From Desulfobacteraceae bacterium (GTDB lineage: Bacteria > Desulfobacterota > Desulfobacteria > Desulfobacterales > Desulfosalsimonadaceae): a DNA stretch of 61,513 nucleotides. The position numbers were made by a program, and so were the translations under genes. The stretch lies in the NCBI GenBank assembly GCA_021737565.1, contig JAIPDS010000006.1, positions 1-61,513 on the forward strand, written 5' to 3'. Numbering within the stretch: position 1 is the first letter of the stretch; each line of letters starts with the position of its first letter. Shown one piece after another: positions 1-7,480 of the stretch. The notes beneath the pieces are model-generated. The model made no database searches. It saw nothing but the letters and a program-made list of their open reading frames with translations, and was not told the DNA's origin.

Positions 1-231
1 GGGGGCAGTTTTTGAAGCGACATTGAGCGTTTTCGGGAAAATTCAGCAAATGCCGGAGCGTAAAAATTTCAAACTGTTTGAGGCCGCAAGGCCGAGTTTT
101 TGAAATTTTAGCGAAGGCGTTTGATGAATCCCGAAAACGCTCAGGAGCGAAAAAACTGACCCCGGCCGCAGGGCTTCCTTACCGCAAAAATACCGCCCTG
201 GCGGTATAAAAAGCTTTTTACGAAGCCGTCA
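1..231. repeat. Palindromic repeat module, copy A (cut by window edge)
   Basis: Seen in sequence: bases 1-165 form a long imperfect hairpin. The left arm (CAGTTTTTGAAGCG, then GAGCGTTTTCGGGA, then AATTTCAAA) is answered in reverse complement by the right arm, with GGCCGCAAGGCC (82-93) at the tip. The tail ends in a second small palindrome, AAAAAGCTTTTTACGAAGCC. The whole module recurs, closely similar, at 2466-2692. It has no coding potential of its own. Together with 232-417 it accounts for the gene-free start of the window. Inference: a non-autonomous (MITE- or BIME-like) element that begins upstream of base 1. Confidence 0.8.
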
Positions 232-263
232 ATATTGATGCACACGTAAAAAGTCTGATTTTA

Positions 264-388
264 GATGGCGCCGTAAAAAGTTCAAGATCAAGGCCTGCGC
301 AATTTCGAAGAATGCAGCGTACTTAGCTGTACGTGAAATTCTGAGAAATTGCGCGTAACGCAGATATTGGACTTTTTACGGTGCCATC
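264..388. repeat. 125-bp palindromic repeat, copy 1
   Basis: The ends are near-perfect inverted repeats: 18 bases beginning GATGGC, containing CGTAAAAAGT, match their complement at 371-388 with one mismatch. Inside is a second hairpin around GTAC...GTAC (about 319-333). The same family recurs at 18451-18574, and as a left arm at 2374-2447. The right end lies about 30 bases upstream of the thioredoxin-like gene, so the repeat may form part of its leader or supply a transcription barrier. Confidence 0.8.
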
Positions 389-417
389 AATATTATTTGT
401 CAAAAATAGGATGGGTA

Positions 418-906
418 ATGATGTGGAAAAAATTTTCTTATCTGACAGCGGCTGCTGCATTCTGTACCTTGCTGCTAGGCCTCGGATTCGCGTATTCCAA
501 CGGCGGACAGGGGGAAAACGCCTCGGGCATTCGATGGTATTCCTTTAACGAAGGTGTTGAAAAGATCAAAAAAAGCGACAAAAAGGGGTTCCTTCATTTC
601 TACACCGAGTGGTGCGGTTATTGCCGGAAAATGAAAAAAGAGACCTTCTCGGACAAGGAGGTGATTTCAAGTCTCAACAAGGATTTTGTTTCAATAAAGA
701 TCAATGCCGAAGACCAACCAGGCGTAGCCAGAAAGTTCGGGGTCAACCGGTTCCCCTTCAACTGGTTTGTTGACAAAAAAAATGAGCCCATAGGAAATCA
801 GCCGGGATTCATTCCCCCGGAGATGATGGTTCATATATTAGAGTATATGACAACAAATGACTATAAGAACATGGGATTTGACGAATTTATGGAAGAGAGG
901 GAGTAA
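418..906 (+). CDS. Exported thioredoxin-fold protein
   Basis: Predicted 162-residue secreted or membrane-tethered thiol-disulfide protein. An N-terminal basic-hydrophobic segment (about residues 4-26, ending AYS) looks like a signal peptide. A thioredoxin fold follows, with the redox motif W65-C-G-Y-C69 and a later FGVNRFPFNWF stretch in place of the usual cis-Pro loop. This resembles the DUF255/SoxW-like thioredoxins that reduce periplasmic proteins. The open frame extends back into the palindromic repeat; I chose the paired ATGs at 418/421 because they give the signal peptide directly and AGG lies 8 bases upstream. It stands alone, so its partner is unknown. The fold is secure; the substrate is not. 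Confidence 0.8.
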   Translation: MMWKKFSYLTAAAAFCTLLLGLGFAYSNGGQGENASGIRWYSFNEGVEKIKKSDKKGFLHFYTEWCGYCRKMKKETFSDKEVISSLNKDFVSIKINAEDQPGVARKFGVNRFPFNWFVDKKNEPIGNQPGFIPPEMMVHILEYMTTNDYKNMGFDEFMEERE

Positions 907-955
907 GCCGGGCGGTTACAAGGCACGGAGACAGCAGAGGGGGTATATTTAGTCA

Positions 956-1216
956 TTATCGTTGAGAACCGGACCTTTTGCGCCTGATTATCAGTCTTAA
1001 GATCGCGGTGATAAAAAGCATAAGGCTGCAAGAGACCAGCAGAGAAGGCAGCCATAAATAATCCCCGTATTCCGGGTTTTCTGCCGCCACCTTTATACCG
1101 ACAATTCCGAAAAAAATTGTAGCGGGCAGGAAAAGGAAAACAAACATGTATAGGCCGGCCCTTCTGTACCAGGGCAGATCCTCTCTGCGGAACCAAAAAT
1201 TTTTTGATACTTGCAT
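956..1216 (-). CDS. Small two-helix membrane protein, unknown
   Basis: An 86-residue protein I do not recognise. It has an aromatic and basic N terminus, a first hydrophobic segment near residues 21-42 (LYMFVFLFLPATIFFGIVGI) and a second near 54-75, then a strongly basic tail (RLIIRRKRSGSQR) that should face the cytoplasm. No catalytic motif is visible. It is convergent with the thioredoxin-like gene and divergent from the ChaN-like gene; its ATG at 1214-1216 lies a few bases from the upstream-most possible start of that neighbour. The hydrophobicity pattern with positive flanks argues that it is real. Confidence 0.6.
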   Translation of the reverse strand: MQVSKNFWFRREDLPWYRRAGLYMFVFLFLPATIFFGIVGIKVAAENPEYGDYLWLPSLLVSCSLMLFITAILRLIIRRKRSGSQR

Positions 1217-1315
1217 ATGAATCTAATTATCCTATATGATTTTTTTGATCAAGCCTTGTTTAAGTTTAAGCCTGTATTTATCATCCGGGCTTTTTTTCGG
1301 ATTGCCTTGCCTTGT

Positions 1316-2212
1316 TTGAAAGCTTCTTTGGTTATAGGCGCTGCCGCGGGCTTAATCCCTGCCGCGGGCTGCGCCAGGAAAAGCCCGGGGAGCCTGTCTG
1401 TACCGTCTCTTGATAACTCATTTCCGCCTGAAACCATTCTGTCATCCTCTGAGAAAGGACCTGTTTCATTTGAAAGCATGATAAGGGATCTCTCAGATAC
1501 GCGCGTCATTTATGTCGGAGAGTCCCACTCCAATGCCAGGCATCATGAAATACAGCTTCGTATCCTAAAGGCACTTTACCCGCATTGCCCTGACCTTTCT
1601 GTGGGCATGGAGATGTTATCGCGGCCCTACCAGGAAGTCCTGGAGCAATGGAAGGAAGGCGGGATTGGGAAACAAGACTTCATCCGCAGGGTCCACTGGT
1701 ATGTAAACTGGAAATACGATTACGGAGCCTATGAGCATCTGCTCGACTTTATCCGGGACAAAAGTATCCCTGTTTATGCTCTTAACATTGCCTTCCATGT
1801 CCCTCCAAAAATCGCGGCGGGCGGCATGGATTCACTTCTGCCCGAAGACGCCGCCCGACTGCCCCGGCGGGTGAATCTTTCAAATGACAAATACCGGCAA
1901 TATGTCCGGGAGATATTCGAACAGCACGGTTTTGCCAGAAAGCACTTTGAATTTGAAAATTTTTTCCAGGCCCAGTGCGTCCGTGATGAGGTTATGGCAG
2001 AAACCATAAGTCTGCACCTAAACAACGCTCCTATGATAGTCCTTGCCGGCAGAGGCCACATTGCCCGCGACTATGGCATTCCTGACCGTGCATATGCCCG
2101 CACCGGCGCTGATTTTAAAATTGTACTGCCGGTTGCGGCAGGCACAGAGCATGACCTGGAAGAAGCCGACTACCTTTGGGTTATACAGGCAACTTCTCCT
2201 TCGCACCATTAA
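1316..2212 (+). CDS. ChaN-like lipoprotein (DUF399 family)
   Basis: A 298-residue lipoprotein of the ChaN/DUF399 family, a heme-binding fold reported as iron-regulated in other bacteria. Family signature: the YVGESHSNARHH segment, whose His residues lie in the family's ligand region, followed by GMEMLSRPYQ and a C-terminal VLAGRGHIARDYGIP loop. The frame is open from 1211, but that start would overlap the divergent gene and give an over-long leader. A TTG at 1316 gives a neat lipoprotein signal ending in PAAG-C19, so I prefer it, though no Shine-Dalgarno is evident for any candidate. Heme binding is a family inference. The extent of the N terminus is uncertain; the family call is good. Confidence 0.75.
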   Translation: MKASLVIGAAAGLIPAAGCARKSPGSLSVPSLDNSFPPETILSSSEKGPVSFESMIRDLSDTRVIYVGESHSNARHHEIQLRILKALYPHCPDLSVGMEMLSRPYQEVLEQWKEGGIGKQDFIRRVHWYVNWKYDYGAYEHLLDFIRDKSIPVYALNIAFHVPPKIAAGGMDSLLPEDAARLPRRVNLSNDKYRQYVREIFEQHGFARKHFEFENFFQAQCVRDEVMAETISLHLNNAPMIVLAGRGHIARDYGIPDRAYARTGADFKIVLPVAAGTEHDLEEADYLWVIQATSPSHH

Positions 2213-2230
2213 TATTTTTATACTCCAGTA

Positions 2231-2270
2231 CAATATATTGATTTTTTTATTGACAAATTACTATATGTTG
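2231..2270 (+). promoter_or_regulatory. Paired NrdR boxes
   Basis: Two matches to the NrdR box core CWATATATWG: CAATATATTG at 2231-2240 (exact) and CTATATGTTG at 2261-2270 (one difference). Their centres are exactly 30 bp apart, about three helical turns, which is the spacing typical of NrdR operators. The second box lies inside the spacer of the promoter at 2250-2277. Inference: NrdR represses nrdDG when dATP is high. Confidence 0.7.
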
Positions 2271-2277
2271 ATATATT
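2250..2277 (+). promoter_or_regulatory. Sigma-70-like promoter for nrdDG
   Basis: Perfect -35 TTGACA (2250-2255), 16-base spacer, -10 TATATT (2272-2277). It is interleaved with the NrdR boxes. It lies about 460 bases upstream of nrdD, separated from it by the composite repeat. Confidence 0.55.
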
Positions 2278-2373
2278 CAGTATTAAAATACGGAGTTGAT
2301 CTTTTTCGGAGAGCCGCTTGTTTAGTTGATTCAGGCATGATTGATTGACAGTCTCGCAAAAAGTCAATTTTGA

Positions 2374-2692
2374 GATGGCAAAGTAAAAAGCTCAAGATCA
2401 AGGCGCGCAAATCCCGAGGAATGCAGCGCAACGCAGATATTGGACTTCCAAGGAAGTCCAAGGACGGGGGCAGTTTTTGAAGCGACATTGAGCGTTTTTG
2501 GGAATAATTCAGCAAATGCCGGAGTGTATAAATTTCAAACTGTTTGAGGCCGGCAGGCCGGGTTTTTGAAATTTTAGCGAAGGCATTTGATGAATCCCGA
2601 AAACGGTCAGGAGCGAAAAAACTGACCCCGACCGCAGGGCTTCCTTCCTGCAAAAACATCGGGTGATGTAAAAAGCTTTTTACGAAGCCATC
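2374..2692. repeat. Composite nested palindromic repeat
   Basis: The left part (2374-2447) matches the left arm of the 125-bp repeats (starting GATGGC, then GTAAAAAGCTCAAG, ending GATATTGGACTT). Instead of its own right arm, a hairpin module like the one at 1-231 follows from 2466, and the unit ends in CTTTTTACGAAGCCATC (2676-2692), which resembles the missing right end. Reading: the hairpin module interrupts, or has recombined with, a 125-bp palindrome. It lies between the nrd promoter and nrdD, so it would be transcribed as a long leader hairpin. Confidence 0.75.
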
Positions 2693-2737
2693 ATTGATTA
2701 TATGACATGATTTTAATTGCACAAGGAGGGGGCAACC

Positions 2738-4831
2738 ATGTTTACCCACATTAAAAAACGTAACGGAAGGGTTGTTCAGTTTGACGCCTCAAAAATCACC
2801 GCGGCAATTGCAAAGGCCGGAAACGCAACCGGTGAATTTGACGAGCAAATGGCCAGAAAGCTGATGCTGCGGGTTTTAACGCTTGCCCATGAGGCGCAGC
2901 TTTCCTCTCCGCCGGAAGTTGAGGAGATCCAGGATATTGTTGAAAGGGTGCTGATAGAATCACCTTTTCACAAGACTGCCAAGGCATACATACTTTACCG
3001 GGAGCAGCACGCACAGATACGCAACATCACAACCGTGGCAAATGTTGAGCTGGTGGAAAATTACGTCCAGCAAATGGACTGGAAAATCCGGGAAAACAGC
3101 AATATGAGCTTTTCACTCCAGGGGCTCAACAATTACATCTCCTCTGACGTAACAGCCGAATACTGGCTTAACAGAATTTACCCCCCGGAGGTTCGTCATG
3201 CTCATAAAAGCGGGGATCTTCACCTTCATGATCTTAGCCTTCTTTCAGTCTACTGTGTTGGCTGGGATTTGCAGGACCTTTTGCGCCTGGGTTTCAAGGG
3301 GGTGCCCGGCAAGGTCGAAAGCGCTCCGCCTAAACACCTGAGGTCTGCGCTCGGGCAGGTGGTAAACTTTTTTTATACCCTGCAGGGCGAAGCGGCCGGC
3401 GCCCAGGCGGTCTCCAATTTTGATACGCTTCTGGCCCCCTTTATCAGGTATGACAACCTTTCCTACAAGGATGTCAAGCAGGCTTTGCAGGAATTTGTTT
3501 TCAACATCAATATCCCGACCAGGGTGGGGTTTCAGACCCCTTTTACCAACATAACCCTTGATCTTAACGTGCCCGGCATTATGAAGGATTCACCCGTAAT
3601 CCTCGGCGGTGAATATCAGCAGGAGACCTACGGGGAGTTCCGGGAGGAAATGGATGTATTTAACCGCGCCTTTGCCGAGGTAATGATGGAGGGTGATGCT
3701 AAAGGAAGGGTTTTTACCTTCCCGATACCGACCTACAGCATTACCCCCGATTTTGACTGGGACAATCCAAACCTTGACTATGTCTGGAAAATGACCGGTA
3801 AGTACGGAATCCCCTATTTCTCTAACTTTGTCAACTCTGATATGTCCCCGGAGGACGCACGCTCGATGTGCTGCAGGCTCCGGCTCGACAACAGGGAGCT
3901 GAAAAAACGGGGGGGCGGACTTTTCGGCGCAAACCCGCTTACCGGTTCCATCGGAGTAGTGACAGTTAACCTGCCGAGGCTGGGGTATCTTGCAGAAAAC
4001 AGTGAGGATTTTTATTCCAGGTTAAGAGAGCAAACCGATATCGCGGCCAGTAGCCTGACTATCAAGCGCAAGGTGCTTGAAAAATTTACAGAACAAAGCC
4101 TGTATCCGTATTCAAAATTTTATTTGCGCGCGGTAAAGGAACAAACCGGCTTCTACTGGGCTAACCACTTTTCAACAATCGGGCTTATCGGCATGAACGA
4201 GGCGTGCCTTAATCTGCTTGGAAAAGATATAGGGACGGACGAGGGCCGGAAATTTGCCATGGAAACACTTGACTATATGCGCGGCCTTATTCAGGATTAT
4301 CAGGAAGAAACAGGGGAATACTTCAACCTGGAGGCAACCCCCGGAGAAGGAACCGCTTATCGCCTGGCGCTTCTTGACAAAAATTCTTACCCGGAAATAA
4401 TATGCGCAAACGAAATCGAATACCAGAAAGGCTCTGATCCTTTTTATACAAATTCCAGTCAGCTTCCAGTCAATTACACCGACGACCTTTTCGAGGCTAT
4501 GGAGCTTCAGGATGATTTGCAGACCCGTTATACCGGCGGTACGGTATTTCATGTGTTTCTCGGCGAGCAGATGAGTCATTTCGAGTCAGCCAAAAATCTT
4601 GTACGCAAGATAACCTCGAATTTTCGGATGCCGTATTTTACTATTTCACCGACTTTCAGCGTATGCACCAATCATGGATATCTTAGCGGATATTTTGAAA
4701 ATTGCCCCAAATGCGGCGAATCGACAGAGGTTTATTCCCGTGTTGTCGGCTACCTCCGGCCGGTGCACCAGTGGAATAACGGCAAGCAGAGGGAATTTGA
4801 CCTTCGCAGGACATTTCAGGTGGCATCCTGA
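2738..4831 (+). CDS. nrdD: Anaerobic (class III) ribonucleoside-triphosphate reductase
   Basis: A 697-residue class III RNR that makes dNTPs from NTPs without oxygen through a glycyl radical. An N-terminal ATP-cone (residues 1 to about 95, HIKKRNGRVVQFD...) senses ATP/dATP. The C terminus carries the radical site in RVVGYLRP (Gly671) and a metal-binding element with Cys643, His646, Cys656 and Cys659. The length is normal for the family. The ATG at 2738 is fixed by AAGGAGG 8 bases upstream; the frame opens a little earlier but without such a signal. nrdG follows after 24 bases, so the pair is an operon under the NrdR-type operator at 2231-2270. No class I or II RNR lies nearby. Confidence 0.96.
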   Translation: MFTHIKKRNGRVVQFDASKITAAIAKAGNATGEFDEQMARKLMLRVLTLAHEAQLSSPPEVEEIQDIVERVLIESPFHKTAKAYILYREQHAQIRNITTVANVELVENYVQQMDWKIRENSNMSFSLQGLNNYISSDVTAEYWLNRIYPPEVRHAHKSGDLHLHDLSLLSVYCVGWDLQDLLRLGFKGVPGKVESAPPKHLRSALGQVVNFFYTLQGEAAGAQAVSNFDTLLAPFIRYDNLSYKDVKQALQEFVFNINIPTRVGFQTPFTNITLDLNVPGIMKDSPVILGGEYQQETYGEFREEMDVFNRAFAEVMMEGDAKGRVFTFPIPTYSITPDFDWDNPNLDYVWKMTGKYGIPYFSNFVNSDMSPEDARSMCCRLRLDNRELKKRGGGLFGANPLTGSIGVVTVNLPRLGYLAENSEDFYSRLREQTDIAASSLTIKRKVLEKFTEQSLYPYSKFYLRAVKEQTGFYWANHFSTIGLIGMNEACLNLLGKDIGTDEGRKFAMETLDYMRGLIQDYQEETGEYFNLEATPGEGTAYRLALLDKNSYPEIICANEIEYQKGSDPFYTNSSQLPVNYTDDLFEAMELQDDLQTRYTGGTVFHVFLGEQMSHFESAKNLVRKITSNFRMPYFTISPTFSVCTNHGYLSGYFENCPKCGESTEVYSRVVGYLRPVHQWNNGKQREFDLRRTFQVAS

Positions 4832-4855
4832 TAAATAATAAAAGTTTGACCGCTC

Positions 4856-5551
4856 ATGCATATAGGGGGTTTACAGAAATATTCCCTGATAGATTATCCA
4901 GGGCTGGTAAGCAGCGTTGTATTTACAGCAGGGTGCAACTTTCATTGCCCTTACTGCCATAACCCGGAACTTGCTTCTCCCGGGAAGAACACCGCGAAGC
5001 TGCAGTGTGAGGAAGTTTGCGCGTTTCTTTCCAAGCGCAAAAACTTTCTGGACGGGGTTGTGATCTCCGGTGGCGAACCCACATTGCAGCCGGAGCTTGC
5101 CGAGTTTTGCAAGAAGATCAAGTCGCTCGGCTTATGTTTGAAAATCGACACCAACGGCAGCCGTCCCGATGTTATAAAAAAAATTATAGACAGGGGGCTT
5201 GCAGATTACATAGCCATGGACATCAAGACAGATCCTGAGGCCTATGCCCCACAGATCACGGACAAGGCCATTGCCCCGGCAATACGGGAAACAGCGGATA
5301 TTATCCTGTCCTCCGGGCTTTCCCATGAATTTCGCACAACCTGCGTAAAGCCTTTTACCTGCGGGGCAACCATCAAGGTCATAGCAGAACTTATCAGAGG
5401 GGCCGACCTTCATGCCATACAGCATCCCCGTACCGATTCAGTTTTGTCTTGCGAGTTTTTTGAACAAGAGCAGCGTTTTCATACTGAGGAGGAGCTGCGC
5501 GGGTTTCGTTCCATTCTTGCAAAAACCGTTAAACAGGCTATAATCCGCTAA
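4856..5551 (+). CDS. nrdG: Anaerobic RNR-activating protein, radical SAM
   Basis: A 231-residue radical-SAM activase that installs the glycyl radical in NrdD using S-adenosylmethionine and a [4Fe-4S] cluster. The cluster motif CNFHCPYC (Cys27, Cys31, Cys34) is intact, followed by VVISGGEPTLQ, the SAM-contacting GGE region. The N terminus (GGLQKYSLIDYPG) is typical of the longer NrdG/PflA-like type found in anaerobes. It is co-transcribed with nrdD. It ends 17 bases before the parS-bearing palindrome. Confidence 0.94.
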   Translation: MHIGGLQKYSLIDYPGLVSSVVFTAGCNFHCPYCHNPELASPGKNTAKLQCEEVCAFLSKRKNFLDGVVISGGEPTLQPELAEFCKKIKSLGLCLKIDTNGSRPDVIKKIIDRGLADYIAMDIKTDPEAYAPQITDKAIAPAIRETADIILSSGLSHEFRTTCVKPFTCGATIKVIAELIRGADLHAIQHPRTDSVLSCEFFEQEQRFHTEEELRGFRSILAKTVKQAIIR

Positions 5552-5568
5552 CAAGTATTTCCGGCAAA

Positions 5569-5620
5569 GCATGCCCGGAGCGGAAATGTTTCACGTGAAA
5601 CATTTCCGCTCCGGGCATGC
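5569..5620. promoter_or_regulatory. parS: Perfect parS site inside a 52-bp perfect palindrome
   Basis: Bases 5587-5602 read TGTTTCACGTGAAACA, identical to the 16-bp ParB-binding parS consensus best known from Bacillus subtilis. The symmetry continues without a mismatch for 18 more bases on each side, so 26 bases (GCATGCCCGGAGCGG... into CAC) mirror 26 bases, centred between 5594 and 5595. There is no T-tract after it, so it is not a typical terminator. It sits between nrdG and the next small gene. Established: ParB-CTP loads at parS to organise and segregate chromosome origins. Confidence 0.88.
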
Positions 5621-5650
5621 GGATATAAACAGAAAAAGCGAGGTCGTGTT

Positions 5651-5845
5651 TTGAGTCTTCTTGGCGTGATCAAAGCTGTTGCAGTACTTGCTGCAGCGGC
5701 AATACTGGGCAACTGGTTTCTGGCGGAGGTGAAAAAATCAAAGGCAAAAAATGAGCCCTGGTATATGCCGTATCTTTCAATCCCCGGGCTGCTGATTATT
5801 TTAGCGCTGTCTTTGCCTGTTATTGTTTGGATTGTAAGCAACTGA
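5651..5845 (+). CDS. Small two-helix membrane protein, unknown
   Basis: A 64-residue protein starting at TTG 5651 (GAGGTCG just upstream), 30 bases after the parS palindrome. Two hydrophobic segments (about residues 4-24 and 42-62) flank a basic-polar loop, EVKKSKAKNEPWYMPYLSIP. No motif identifies a function. Its position just ahead of yggT suggests a membrane-related role, but that is only context. Either strand could encode in this stretch; the clean helix-loop-helix pattern favours this frame. Confidence 0.6.
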   Translation: MSLLGVIKAVAVLAAAAILGNWFLAEVKKSKAKNEPWYMPYLSIPGLLIILALSLPVIVWIVSN

Positions 5846-5970
5846 TTAAAGAGGTCTCCCTGTGACAGCGGGAAAGCTCTTGACTAATGGGATAGAGTTT
5901 TTTAATGATTTAAGAAGCAATGAATTTGTAATGGCTGGTCAAAAATACATAGAAAGGTGGCGGCAGCAGA

Positions 5971-6279
5971 ATGTTTACCATTATCATCGGCAATTTTCTT
6001 CATGCAGTGGCCGACGTATTAAATATGGCGCTGACTATATATATGTGGATTATAATTGCCAGGGCGGTTCTCTCCTGGGTGAACCCGGATCCATACAATC
6101 CTATCGTAAGAATCATAAATCAGATTACAGACCCTGTATTGTTTCGCGTGCGAAGACATGTGCCCGCGGTATTCGGCGGGATCGATTTTACGCCTATAAT
6201 CGTGCTGCTGGCCATCTACTTTGTTCAGGCTTTTTTTGTCCAGAGCCTGAAGGATTTGGCAGTAAAGCTGACAATGTAG
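5971..6279 (+). CDS. yggT: YggT family membrane protein
   Basis: A 102-residue YggT (DUF165-type) membrane protein. Features include an N-terminal amphipathic/hydrophobic helix, the conserved ARAVLSWVNPDPYNPIVRII core with the W-V/I-NP-x-NP pattern, ITDPVLFRVRRHVP, and a second long hydrophobic helix, FTPIIVLLAIYFVQAFFV. Family members are linked to cation homeostasis and, in other bacteria, to division or cofactor assembly; the exact role is not settled. A GGTGG-containing ribosome-binding site lies about 10 bases before the ATG. An overlapping open frame (5862-6296) has no family features and is rejected. Confidence 0.88.
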   Translation: MFTIIIGNFLHAVADVLNMALTIYMWIIIARAVLSWVNPDPYNPIVRIINQITDPVLFRVRRHVPAVFGGIDFTPIIVLLAIYFVQAFFVQSLKDLAVKLTM

Positions 6280-6330
6280 GAAAAGTAATATTATAATAAT
6301 AAACTGCTTTATGCGGCAGGGAGTTTTTTT

Positions 6331-7413
6331 ATGGCCAAAATAGACGCTTTTTTCAAGCTGATGAATGACCAGGGCGCCTCCGACCTGCACCTGGCAGCCG
6401 GGCAGCAGCCTGCGCTGCGCATAAGAGGAGAAATTGAGCGGGTAAAGTACAAGCCCTTGAACAACGATGACCTGCGCAGCATGGTTTATGAAATCACCCC
6501 TGAAGACAAGATCAAGGTTTTTGAGGAAACCGGCGACATTGATTTCGGCTATGAGATACCGGGGCTGGCCAGATACAGGGCAAACATGTTCATGCAAAGA
6601 AACGGGGTGGGAGCCGTTTTCCGGCAGATTCCAACCAACATTATGACAGTGGAGCAGCTCGGTCTTCCTTCCGTGGTATCAAGGCTTGCCACCCTGCCAA
6701 GAGGTCTTGTGCTGGTTACCGGTCCAACCGGCAGCGGGAAATCAACAACCCTTGCAGCTATTACTGACGAAGCGAACAGAACGCGCAAGGATCACATAAT
6801 TACCATTGAGGACCCCATAGAATTTGTTCATGAAAGTCAGGGCTGCATTATTAACCAGCGCGAAATAGGCCAGCATACAAAGTCATTCAGCGCGGCCCTG
6901 AGAGGCGCTTTGCGTGAGGACCCGGACGTTATTCTGGTAGGTGAAATGCGCGACCTGGAAACCATTTCCCTGGCCATTGAAGCCGCCTCCACCGGTCACC
7001 TGGTGTTTGCCACCCTCCACACCTCAAGTGCGATGAAAACCATTGACCGGGTAATAGAGGTGTTCCCGGCAGACCAGCAGCCTCAGGTGAGATCTACGCT
7101 TGCCGACAGCATAAGGGCTGTGGTGGCCCAGGTCCTGTTTAAGCGGATTGACAGAAAGGGCAGGTGCCCGGCCCTGGAAGTGCTTATTGCGACTCCCGCG
7201 GTGCGCAACCTTGTCCGCGAGTCAAAAACACACCAGCTGGCATCATCCATGCAGACAGGCAAAAAATACGGGATGCAGATACTCGATGATGCCATAATGG
7301 AGCTTTACAACAGGGGTTGGATCAGCGGCGAGGACGCATATGCGAAGGCAAATGAGAAGTCCAGATTCAGGCCGCTGCTTAGAAATCCGCCCCAGGACTT
7401 CACCGAGGCCTGA
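6331..7413 (+). CDS. pilT: Type IV pilus retraction ATPase PilT
   Basis: A 360-residue hexameric secretion-type ATPase that powers pilus retraction. The N-terminal PAS-like half contains SDLHLAAGQQPALRIRGE; Walker A is GPTGSGKST (131-139); the Asp box is ITIEDPIEFVH; Walker B follows LREDPDVILVGEMRD; the His box is HLVFATLHTSSA. The C terminus (EDAYAKANEKSRF) has the AIRNLI-region equivalent shortened. A second PilT-type gene follows after 67 bases; the rest of the pilus machine is at 22.0-27.4 kb. Confidence 0.94.
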   Translation: MAKIDAFFKLMNDQGASDLHLAAGQQPALRIRGEIERVKYKPLNNDDLRSMVYEITPEDKIKVFEETGDIDFGYEIPGLARYRANMFMQRNGVGAVFRQIPTNIMTVEQLGLPSVVSRLATLPRGLVLVTGPTGSGKSTTLAAITDEANRTRKDHIITIEDPIEFVHESQGCIINQREIGQHTKSFSAALRGALREDPDVILVGEMRDLETISLAIEAASTGHLVFATLHTSSAMKTIDRVIEVFPADQQPQVRSTLADSIRAVVAQVLFKRIDRKGRCPALEVLIATPAVRNLVRESKTHQLASSMQTGKKYGMQILDDAIMELYNRGWISGEDAYAKANEKSRFRPLLRNPPQDFTEA

Positions 7414-7480
7414 ACACGGCTTGCGCCCGCTGGCGAAACAGTGTTTGTTTTTGTAAAATCAAAATATAAAGGCAAGCAGT

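Larger units (their letters stand above)
2213..2737. other. Intergenic region with NrdR operator, promoter and nested repeat
   Basis: This 525-base gene-free stretch holds, in order, an AT-rich promoter with two NrdR-type boxes (2231-2277), a composite palindromic repeat (2374-2692), and the nrdD ribosome-binding site (AAGGAGG, 2723-2729). No credible protein gene is visible on either strand. Confidence 0.75.

Noticed and set aside
5862-6296. 144-codon open frame overlapping yggT
   Set aside because: It is in another frame over the well-supported yggT gene, with odd composition and no family likeness.
7414-7480. Hairpin with T-rich tail between the two PilT genes
   Set aside because: The pairing (AACAC...GTGTT, GCGCC...GGCG) is interrupted and weak, and the genes look co-transcribed; not called a terminator.
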